Shown here piece after piece: positions 1 to 5,308 of a stretch of 6,751 nt of DNA. The translations under genes and the position numbers were made by a program. The stretch spans positions 1 to 6,751 of the forward strand of contig JAIRTJ010000021.1 of assembly GCA_031254995.1 (NCBI GenBank), in the 5' to 3' direction. The notes beneath the pieces are model-generated. The model saw only the letters and a list, made by a program, of their open reading frames with translations. It was not told where the DNA came from and ran no database searches. The DNA comes from Eubacteriales Family XIII. Incertae Sedis bacterium (GTDB taxonomy: Bacteria > Bacillota > Clostridia > Peptostreptococcales > Anaerovoracaceae). Within the stretch, counting starts at the first letter, position 1, and each line of letters opens with the position of its first letter.

Positions 1-628
1 GACGCGCGTGCGCGCGCTGGGGCCCAACGGCAACGGCTATGATCTCGCCGCCGCCGGAGAGCGCGTGATCCTGATCGGCGGCGGTCTGGGCATCCCTCCG
101 CTCTTGTTTGCCGCGAGGCGGCTCAGAGAGCGGGGAAACGCGAAGGTCGTCGCCGTTCTCGGCTATCGGAAGGAGAGATACTGCGCGGATGAGATGCGAA
201 ACTTCTGCGAGGAGGTATATGTCGTCTCGGAGGAGGCGCATCCTCCGGCGAATCGCGACGCGCGCGGATTCGGACGCGAGGCCGTGCGGCGGGGAAACGC
301 GATGGATTTGCTTGAGACGATTGCGGCGAGCGGAGAGCTCGATATCTCGGGAGCGACCGTGTTGTCCTGCGGCCCGAAACCCATGTTGCGAGCCGTTGCC
401 CGATGGGCCGAAGCGCGACGCATTCCCGCGCAGTTGTCGTTGGAAGAGCGCATGGGATGCGGATACGGAGCCTGCGTCGGCTGCGCGTGCTCCGTACGCG
501 TTCGCGAGGACGACGCGCGATCCGACTCAGGCGCAGGGAGTGAATTCGCGGTTCTCCGGCGCAAGGTATGTGCGGACGGCCCCGTGTTTTGGAGCGATGA
601 AATCATATGGGAAGAGGATCTGCGATGA
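1..628 (+). CDS. pyrK: Dihydroorotate dehydrogenase electron transfer subunit PyrK (5' partial)
   Basis: This is the iron-sulfur flavoprotein subunit of type 1B dihydroorotate dehydrogenase. It passes electrons from PyrD through a [2Fe-2S] cluster and FAD to NAD+ in pyrimidine synthesis in the cytoplasm. The reading frame is already open at base 2, and the first visible residues (TRVRALGPNGNGYDL) match the middle of the family, so the N-terminal flavin-binding part, roughly 50 residues, lies off the window. Counting the GTG at 8 as residue 1, the nucleotide-binding motif GGGLGIPP is at 24-31 and CGPKPML at 121-127. The cluster ligands are C151, C156, C159 and C188, followed by DGPVF. The last cysteine spacing (28 residues) is longer than I expect for the family. 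The stop codon overlaps the pyrD start as ATGA, suggesting translational coupling. The identification is firm; the true start cannot be seen. Confidence 0.95.
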   Translation, partial: TRVRALGPNGNGYDLAAAGERVILIGGGLGIPPLLFAARRLRERGNAKVVAVLGYRKERYCADEMRNFCEEVYVVSEEAHPPANRDARGFGREAVRRGNAMDLLETIAASGELDISGATVLSCGPKPMLRAVARWAEARRIPAQLSLEERMGCGYGACVGCACSVRVREDDARSDSGAGSEFAVLRRKVCADGPVFWSDEIIWEEDLR

Positions 629-1527
629 TCGAGGAACTGCGACGGGCGAATATGCGCGTAAACATCTGCGGCTTGGAGTGGAAGAATCCCGTCGCGACGG
701 CGGCCGGGACGTTTTCGGCGCGAGAGAGCGGCAGGTATTATTCTCCTGATTTGTTAGGAGCTGTCACAACGAAAGGCGTATCCCTGTTGCCTCGAGCAGG
801 CAACCCGACGCCTCGTATCGCGGAGACCTGCGGCGGCATGTTGAACGCGGTCGGCCTTGAAAATCCGGGCGCAGACGCGTACATCGAGGATGAATTGAAG
901 TATTTGAAGGCGCGCGGCGCGACGGTCATCTCAAATGTCGCGGGACGCAGCCCGGACGAATACGTCGAGGTCGTTCGAAGGCTGTCCGAGACGGACGCGG
1001 ACATGTTGGAGATCAATGTTTCCTGCCCGAACGTCTCCGAGGGCGGCATGACCTTGGGCGTCGACCGAAATGCCGTGGCGTCCTTGACTCGCCGAATCAA
1101 GGCGGCGACGAACAAGCCCGTCATAGTGAAACTCTCCCCGAACGTGACGGACATATGCGACATCGCGGCGGCGGCTGAGGACGCGGGCGCGGACGCCGTC
1201 TCGCTGATCAACACCTTGACGGGAATGCGGATAGACGCGAAAAGCGGCAAACCCGTCTTGGCCAATGTCTTCGGCGGTCTCTCCGGCCCCGCCGTAAAGC
1301 CCATCGCCTTGGCCATGGTCTATCGCGTGGCGAGGCGCGTGCGGATCCCGGTCATCGGCATGGGCGGCATCATGACGGGGGAAGACGCCATGGAATTCCT
1401 TCTGGCCGGCGCAACGGCTGTGGCCGTAGGGACTGCGGCGCTGCTCGATCCATGCGCGCCGCCGCGCGTCGCGGAGGAATTGAGAGCCTGCGTCGCGTCG
1501 TATCGAGATCCCCTCGAACGCTTTTGA
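625..1527 (+). CDS. pyrD: Dihydroorotate dehydrogenase, catalytic subunit (type 1B)
   Basis: This FMN enzyme oxidises dihydroorotate to orotate, the fourth step of UMP synthesis. Its pairing with pyrK marks it as the NAD+-linked type 1B form. The 300-residue TIM-barrel protein is normal in length. Visible motifs are GLEWKNP near 16-22, NAVGLENPG at 74-82, NVSCPNV at 131-137 with the catalytic base Cys134, VKLSPNV, the glycine-rich GGLSGPAVKP, and the phosphate-binding VIGMGGI and AVAVGTAAL segments. The ATG at 625 is chosen because it overlaps the pyrK stop (ATGA) and has AGAGGA seven bases upstream. An in-frame ATG at 607 would add six residues inside pyrK, and an ATG at 652 would remove nine; 652 has a weaker ribosome binding site. 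It lies second of three in the pyr operon visible here, 18 bases before pyrE. Confidence 0.96.
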   Translation: MIEELRRANMRVNICGLEWKNPVATAAGTFSARESGRYYSPDLLGAVTTKGVSLLPRAGNPTPRIAETCGGMLNAVGLENPGADAYIEDELKYLKARGATVISNVAGRSPDEYVEVVRRLSETDADMLEINVSCPNVSEGGMTLGVDRNAVASLTRRIKAATNKPVIVKLSPNVTDICDIAAAAEDAGADAVSLINTLTGMRIDAKSGKPVLANVFGGLSGPAVKPIALAMVYRVARRVRIPVIGMGGIMTGEDAMEFLLAGATAVAVGTAALLDPCAPPRVAEELRACVASYRDPLERF

Positions 1528-1545
1528 TCGAAAAAAGGAGCTCAA

Positions 1546-2247
1546 ATGAATTACAAACGAGAATTGATCGCATTCATGCTTTCCTCGGGCGCGCTGAAAT
1601 TCGGCGATTTCATCACGAAGAGCGGGCGTCGTTCCCCGTATTTCATCAATACAGGAGCCTTCGATACCGGCGAGAAGATAAGACGGCTCGGAGCTTTCTA
1701 CGCGGCCTGCATCATCGACAATGCGGAGCGAGGGCGTCTGCCGAAAGACATCAAAGCGATATTCGGCCCCGCGTACAAGGGAATCCCGTTGGCCGTCAGC
1801 GCCTCTGCAGCCCTGTCCTCCGACTTCGGTCTCGACGTCGGTTACTGTTTCAACAGGAAAGAGGCGAAAGATCACGGCGAGGGAGGTCGTCTCGTCGGCT
1901 GCGATCTGAAGCCCGGAGATAAGACGATCGTCGTTGACGACGTGATCACGGCGGGTTCCGCCATTCGAGAGGTCATGCCCCTGCTGCGCGCCATGCCCGG
2001 CGTCGATACGGCGGGACTCGTCATAGCGGTCGACCGGATGGAACGCGGGCGGGGCGCGTTGAGCGCGACGGAGGAAGTGCGCAGAGATCTCGGCATCGAA
2101 GTGCTCCCCATCGTGAACGCGCGCGAGATCATCGCGGAATCAAAAGACATCGCGATCGGCGGCGAGCCCGCGCTCGACGAGAAATGCAGGCGGCGAATGG
2201 AGGAGTACATGGCGAAGTATTGCGCTCGAGATATCAACCCCTGTTGA
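1546..2247 (+). CDS. pyrE: Orotate phosphoribosyltransferase
   Basis: This enzyme joins orotate to PRPP to give orotidine 5'-phosphate, the fifth step of UMP synthesis. The 233-residue protein carries the family signatures in order: FITKSGRRSPYF (22-33), which helps bind orotate; FGPAYKGIPLA (73-83); the mobile catalytic loop FNRKEAKDHGEGG (102-114); and the PRPP-binding motif IVVDDVITAGSA (128-139) with its paired Asp131 and Asp132. The motifs resemble the E. coli-type enzyme closely, and the protein is only slightly longer than that 213-residue form. The ATG follows a clear AAGGAG ribosome binding site, and 18 bases separate it from pyrD, so it is co-transcribed with pyrK and pyrD. It is the last gene of the operon, because the next gene runs towards it on the other strand. 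No frameshift or missing key residue is seen. Confidence 0.97.
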   Translation: MNYKRELIAFMLSSGALKFGDFITKSGRRSPYFINTGAFDTGEKIRRLGAFYAACIIDNAERGRLPKDIKAIFGPAYKGIPLAVSASAALSSDFGLDVGYCFNRKEAKDHGEGGRLVGCDLKPGDKTIVVDDVITAGSAIREVMPLLRAMPGVDTAGLVIAVDRMERGRGALSATEEVRRDLGIEVLPIVNAREIIAESKDIAIGGEPALDEKCRRRMEEYMAKYCARDINPC

Positions 2248-2360
2248 AAACGCGAGCAGTACAAAGTTCTCAAATCCGAGAGGAAAGAAACGGCCGGATC
2301 CCGCGACCGGGAAATGGGCATTCTATACTGTCAAACTCGGGAATAGACACGGGCATCGAC

Positions 2361-2390
2361 CGAGCGAAGTTGGCGGAGGCTCTTCGCTCG
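2361..2390 (+). terminator. Inverted repeat in the convergent pyrE/vanG gap, possible terminator
   Basis: A perfect 9-bp stem, CGAGCGAAG at 2361-2369 pairing with CTTCGCTCG at 2382-2390, encloses a 12-base loop about 115 bases after pyrE. On the + strand it is followed by CCTGTCTTTG, only a weak T-rich stretch, and on the - strand by no T run. AGACA at 2345-2349 can also pair with TGTCT at 2393-2397 outside the stem. It is in the right place to end transcription from either side, but it is not a classical intrinsic terminator, so the function is inference. Confidence 0.4.
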
Positions 2391-2400
2391 CCTGTCTTTG

Positions 2401-2450
2401 ACGGGTCGCAAACGCGGAGGGCGGCAGGCGAACTTTGAAACGAAACCCGT
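2401..2450. repeat. Imperfect nested inverted repeat just past the vanG stop
   Basis: ACGGGT at 2401-2406 pairs with ACCCGT at 2445-2450. Inside it CAAA (2409-2412) pairs with TTTG (2434-2437) and CGC (2413-2415) with GCG (2428-2430), so a long, interrupted hairpin is possible. It begins at the stop codon of the ligase gene and could form the 3' end of the vanW-vanG transcript. No U tract follows. The pairing is seen in the sequence; any role is a guess. Confidence 0.3.
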
Positions 2451-3502
2451 TATGATTCTTCCGTCGCCAGTTCTATGAGCCTGTCCGCGATCTGCGCAAA
2501 GGTCATGCCTATGCCTTTGAGCATGTTGGGATACCGGCTTTGGTATGTGAACCCGGGTATGGTGTTGACCTCGTTGAAGACGATTTCGTTCCCCGACGTC
2601 AGGAACATATCCACGCGCGCGAAGCCCCGGCAATCGAGGGCGCGATAAATGACGGCGGCCGCCCGCTTGATGCGACTTGCCGTGTCCGCGTCGATGCGAG
2701 CGGGCATATGGATTTTTGACGTTCGGTTCGTGTATTTGTCCGCGTAATCGAAAAATCCGTGCGACAACTCTATCTCGTCGACCTCCCCTACTGTAAGCGT
2801 TTCGTTGCCCAGAACGGCGCATCCGACTTCGAAGCCGTCGATGGCCTCTTCTATAATAGCTTTGCGATCATAGCGGAATGCGAGACGCGCAGCTTCCGCG
2901 AGCTCGCTTGGGTTTTCGATCTTCGTTATGCCAAAGGAGGATCCGGCATTGACCGGTTTCACGAACAAGGGATAGCGCAGGCTCGACGTTCGATCCGCAA
3001 GCTCGCTGTCGGATGCGGGCGCGTCCAGCACGACGGCATCCGGCGTTTTCACACCCGCCGCGCGCACCAATTTGTGTGCGGCGTCCTTGTCCATGCACAG
3101 GGCGGAACTGAGTATTCCGCACCCGACGCATGGGATCCCCGCTATGGAGAGCAATCCCTGCACGGAGCCGTCCTCACCGTTTTTGCCGTGCAATACAGGA
3201 AACGCCGCGTCGAGGGGCAGAGTCGTCGTCCTGTCTCCGTCCGACACGAGGATGCCGTGCGTGTATCGATCGGGGGAGATCACGGCCGGCGCGCAAAAAT
3301 CGCTCTCGCTCCAACTGTCGTCTCGGATACGGTCGATATCGCCGTCGTATTTCAGCCACCTCCCGTCGCGCGTGATGCCGAGCGGAATGACGAGGTATTT
3401 TTCCGAATCGAGACTCTCGATTATGGAATGAGCCGACTGCAATGAAATTTCGTATTCCTCGGATTGGCCTCCGAACAGGACGGCCACAGTTTTTCGTTTC
3501 AA
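2450..3502 (-). CDS. vanG: VanG-type D-alanine--D-serine ligase (D-Ala-D-Ala ligase family)
   Basis: This ATP-grasp ligase joins D-Ala to a second D-amino acid for peptidoglycan precursors in the cytoplasm. Its 350 residues look, from memory, much closer to enterococcal VanG than to housekeeping Ddl: EYEISLQSA (16-24), FPVLHGKNGEDG (101-112), SSALCMDKD (132-140), EVGCAVLG (225-232) and FNEVNTIPGF (309-318). The Ddl catalytic triad is present as E16, S188 and Y257, with R296, D298, E311 and N313 for phosphate and magnesium. At two positions that set acceptor choice, E. coli DdlB has Tyr210 and Leu282; here they are Phe251 and Arg323, the pair I recall for D-Ser ligases (VanG Phe252/Arg324). 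D-Ala-D-Ser activity is therefore inferred. The start is TTG, overlapping the vanW stop as TTGA, with GAGG about nine bases upstream. A housekeeping Ddl role remains possible because no partner resistance genes are visible. Confidence 0.9.
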   Translation of the reverse strand: MKRKTVAVLFGGQSEEYEISLQSAHSIIESLDSEKYLVIPLGITRDGRWLKYDGDIDRIRDDSWSESDFCAPAVISPDRYTHGILVSDGDRTTTLPLDAAFPVLHGKNGEDGSVQGLLSIAGIPCVGCGILSSALCMDKDAAHKLVRAAGVKTPDAVVLDAPASDSELADRTSSLRYPLFVKPVNAGSSFGITKIENPSELAEAARLAFRYDRKAIIEEAIDGFEVGCAVLGNETLTVGEVDEIELSHGFFDYADKYTNRTSKIHMPARIDADTASRIKRAAAVIYRALDCRGFARVDMFLTSGNEIVFNEVNTIPGFTYQSRYPNMLKGIGMTFAQIADRLIELATEES

Positions 3503-4335
3503 GAGAGATCCTCGCTTTCCGGCGTCGAGATGCCCTCGGGGAGCGGATATCCGATCTCCGATACGTCCGTATAGAGCAGAGACTCCGATCGTATTTCGCC
3601 CGTCTGAGGATCGATCTCGCGCCTGTTCACCGAGACTCGTTCGTAAACGCGTCCGGCCTTTTTGAAAAATCGCTTGTCCCGGTTCACGATATCGTAATGA
3701 ACCGGGAGGGGTTCGCTCGCCGAGATCTCGCCGTGCATGTACGGATAGTCAAAGCTCAATCCGACGCGAAATACGATATCCGTGTCATTTCTCATCTTCA
3801 GGTCCAACCAACCCTCGCCGACCGTTGCGTCGATGCCGACAAGTTCGTCCTCGCCGGAGGGCGGGAAGGCCTTTATCGCGTGAGGATGTCGCTCGATGAT
3901 CGTCAAGGGAGTATGAAGGAACATGCCGAAAAGAAAATTGCTCAGATGGCACAAGCCGCCTCCCGGAGCCGTGACGAGCTTCCCGTCGTGCAGGACGAGT
4001 CCGTCCTTGTAGCGGTCGTTTTTTTCCGCGCGGCGAACGAGTTGCCAAAACGAAAAGGTCTCGCCCGGGCGGATCAATACGCTGTCGACGGTCTTCGCCG
4101 CAAGTTTTAAATTGAACACCTTGTTTTCCTGATATTTGATGTCAAAGCCCGAATGCTCGTTGATCATATGCGTCTTCGCTTCATGAATGACGTTTGGCAA
4201 CGCTTCCGTCGCAATCTGCGATCCGGCGTAACGGTTTTTGTCAAAGAACATCTCCGCGTAAAAGAAAAAGGTTCTCTGCGCCACGCGCAACGGTAACAAA
4301 AATGGAAATATTTGTGTGACGCGTTTTCTTGCCAA
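3499..4335 (-). CDS. vanW: VanW family protein of the glycopeptide-resistance type
   Basis: VanW proteins accompany vanB and vanG resistance clusters; their biochemical role is not known. The 278-residue protein has the family core in order: an N-terminal RKRVTQIFPFLLPLR segment (3-17), KYQENKVFNLKLAA (67-80), GETFSFWQLVRRAEK (91-105), DGLVLHDGKL (111-120), GGGLCHLSN (125-133) and HTPLTIIERH (141-150). The family usually reads GGGLCQ, so His130 is a small departure. The N terminus is hydrophobic and aromatic but is not a convincing signal peptide. The TTG start is preferred because it restores the N-terminal segment typical of resistance-cluster VanW and has AAGGGCGG upstream; the next ATG would begin at residue 29 and lose it. 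The gene is followed at once by the VanG-type ligase, the same order as in vanG clusters. A regulated or low expression is possible given the TTG start. Confidence 0.92.
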   Translation of the reverse strand: MARKRVTQIFPFLLPLRVAQRTFFFYAEMFFDKNRYAGSQIATEALPNVIHEAKTHMINEHSGFDIKYQENKVFNLKLAAKTVDSVLIRPGETFSFWQLVRRAEKNDRYKDGLVLHDGKLVTAPGGGLCHLSNFLFGMFLHTPLTIIERHPHAIKAFPPSGEDELVGIDATVGEGWLDLKMRNDTDIVFRVGLSFDYPYMHGEISASEPLPVHYDIVNRDKRFFKKAGRVYERVSVNRREIDPQTGEIRSESLLYTDVSEIGYPLPEGISTPESEDLS

Positions 4336-4383
4336 TGCACTGCCGCCCTTTCAAAACGAAAACATTCGTCGTCCCGTCGATTT

Positions 4384-4400
4384 AGCGTCGCGCGACCGCT
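4384..4400. repeat. GC-rich palindrome in the vanW leader
   Basis: GTCGCGCGAC (4387-4396) is a perfect 10-bp palindrome. Alternatively AGCG at 4384-4387 pairs with CGCT at 4397-4400, extending it into a hairpin with one bulged C. It lies inside the predicted untranslated leader of the vanW transcript, about 50 bases before the start codon. It could be a small RNA hairpin or a protein site; no T run makes a terminator unlikely. Confidence 0.3.
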
Positions 4401-4430
4401 CGAAGGATTTGATCCGCGCGCTCATATCGC

Positions 4431-4445
4431 ATACATCTATTGTAT
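4431..4445. promoter_or_regulatory. Inverted repeat over the vanW -10, candidate operator
   Basis: ATACA (4431-4435) and TGTAT (4441-4445) form a perfect 5-bp inverted repeat around TCTAT, with G4429 and C4447 able to pair one step further out. It covers the -10 hexamer and the likely start site of the vanW promoter, a usual place for a repressor site. It does not look like the VanR box as I remember it. Short AT-rich repeats can arise by chance at a -10, so an operator is only a suggestion. Confidence 0.3.
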
Positions 4446-4467
4446 ACGCATGGGGAGATGATGGCAA
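4439..4467 (-). promoter_or_regulatory. Sigma-A-like promoter for vanW-vanG
   Basis: Read on the - strand, TTGCCA (4467-4462) and TACAAT (4444-4439) are separated by exactly 17 bases. This predicts a start site near 4432 and a leader of about 97 bases before the vanW TTG. It is the only good promoter seen upstream of the pair and suggests vanW and the ligase gene are one transcript. Start site and activity are inferred. Confidence 0.65.
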
Positions 4468-4488
4468 GGGCGCGTTTGGCGATATGTT

Positions 4489-4517
4489 TTGAAAAGCGAC
4501 GGGAAATGGTATATAAT
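4489..4517 (+). promoter_or_regulatory. Sigma-A-like promoter for cysE-cysS
   Basis: TTGAAA (4489-4494) and a consensus TATAAT (4512-4517) are separated by 17 bases, close to an ideal housekeeping promoter. The start site should be near 4524, giving a leader of only about 38 bases before cysE. That leaves no room for a cysteine T-box, which often controls cys genes in Bacillota, and no T-box sequence was seen. The operon may be expressed constitutively. Confidence 0.8.
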
Positions 4518-4562
4518 TTTTAAGTACGTTTAGGGGGCATTTGAATCGATTGATGAGTGCGT

Positions 4563-5303
4563 ATGGCATTTTTTAAAGATACGGCGGATGACATCAGAGC
4601 GGCAAAAGCGAGAGACCCGGCGGCCGGAAACGGTTTGGAGGTGCTTCTCTGCTATCCGGGCGTTTGGGCGCAGATGTTCCATCGTCCCGCGCACTGGCTC
4701 TACAGGAGAAAATGCAAATTGCTCGCGCGAATGATTTCGCAGTTCGCGAGATTTTTCACGGGAATCGAGATACACCCCGGCGCGGTGATCGGCAAGCGGT
4801 GTTTTATCGATCACGGCATGGCTGTCGTAATCGGGGAGACGGCTGAGGTCGGCGACGATGTCACGATTTTTCAGGGCGTGACGTTGGGCGGCACCGGCAA
4901 GGACGTGGGCAAGCGCCATCCCACCATCGGGAATCGCGTCATCGTGAGTTCCGGCGCCAAGATATTGGGGCCGTTTCGCGTGGGCGACGATTCCAAGATC
5001 GGGGCGGGATCCGTGGTTTTGGAGGAGGTTCCCGCGAATTGCACGGTCGTCGGCATCCCCGGAAAGATCGTGCGCAAGAATATTCATAAAGCGGAGGATA
5101 TGGATCAGATCGATCTGCCCGATCCCATCACCGCGGAATTGGACAGCATGCGCAGGCGGATCATGCTTTTGGAGACGAGAATCAAAGAGATGGAACGGCG
5201 GGAGCGCGCGGGCGACGAGCCGGAGCCGGGACGTTCCGCGGGGGCGCCGTCCGAGACCGGCGAACGAAAGAAAGCCGCGATCGAGACGGAACAAGGGGAT
5301 TGA
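4563..5303 (+). CDS. cysE: Serine O-acetyltransferase
   Basis: CysE transfers acetyl from acetyl-CoA to L-serine, giving O-acetylserine for cysteine synthesis. The 246-residue protein has a helical N terminus with the GLEVLLCYPG motif (24-33), then the left-handed beta-helix of hexapeptide repeats (about 67-165) with GIEIHPGAVIG (67-77), FIDHGMAVVIGET (81-93) and FQGVTLGGTGK (103-113), and KRHPTIG after it. His84 matches the catalytic histidine of E. coli CysE (His158), and Glu69 takes the place of its Asp143, as in Bacillus-type enzymes. After VGIPGK a likely coiled coil (about 190-216) leads to a charged, Pro/Gly-rich tail ending ETEQGD. This tail lacks the terminal isoleucine that docks into cysteine synthase in enterobacteria. 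ATG at 4563 is chosen because MAFFKDTADDI fits the family; a GTG lies two codons upstream. No good ribosome binding site precedes either. It stops five bases before cysS. Confidence 0.95.
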   Translation: MAFFKDTADDIRAAKARDPAAGNGLEVLLCYPGVWAQMFHRPAHWLYRRKCKLLARMISQFARFFTGIEIHPGAVIGKRCFIDHGMAVVIGETAEVGDDVTIFQGVTLGGTGKDVGKRHPTIGNRVIVSSGAKILGPFRVGDDSKIGAGSVVLEEVPANCTVVGIPGKIVRKNIHKAEDMDQIDLPDPITAELDSMRRRIMLLETRIKEMERRERAGDEPEPGRSAGAPSETGERKKAAIETEQGD

Positions 5304-5308
5304 CGACG

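Noticed and set aside
931..1875. Long open frame on the - strand opposite pyrD and pyrE (314 codons)
   Set aside because: It runs across two certain genes, has low-complexity Arg/Gly/Asp-rich composition and no recognisable motif. It is a by-product of GC-rich coding on the other strand.
2299..2312. Short hairpin TCCCG-CGAC-CGGGA after pyrE as a terminator
   Set aside because: Only 5 bp of stem and followed by GAAATGGG with no T run; too weak to call.
2184..2438. Small + strand open frame starting inside pyrE and covering the convergent gap
   Set aside because: It starts within pyrE in another frame, has no ribosome binding site, and its translation looks like random intergenic sequence.
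3442..4110. Open frame of 222 codons on the + strand opposite vanW
   Set aside because: The VanW reading on the other strand has full family motifs and proper signals; this frame has none.
4336..4562. Cysteine T-box riboswitch upstream of cysE
   Set aside because: The consensus promoter leaves a leader of only about 38 bases, and no T-box sequence or terminator hairpin was found.
4541..4576. Possible 11-codon leader peptide (TTG start) overlapping the cysE start
   Set aside because: The GGGGG before it is too close to the TTG and too far from the internal ATG, and it has no cysteine codons for attenuation.
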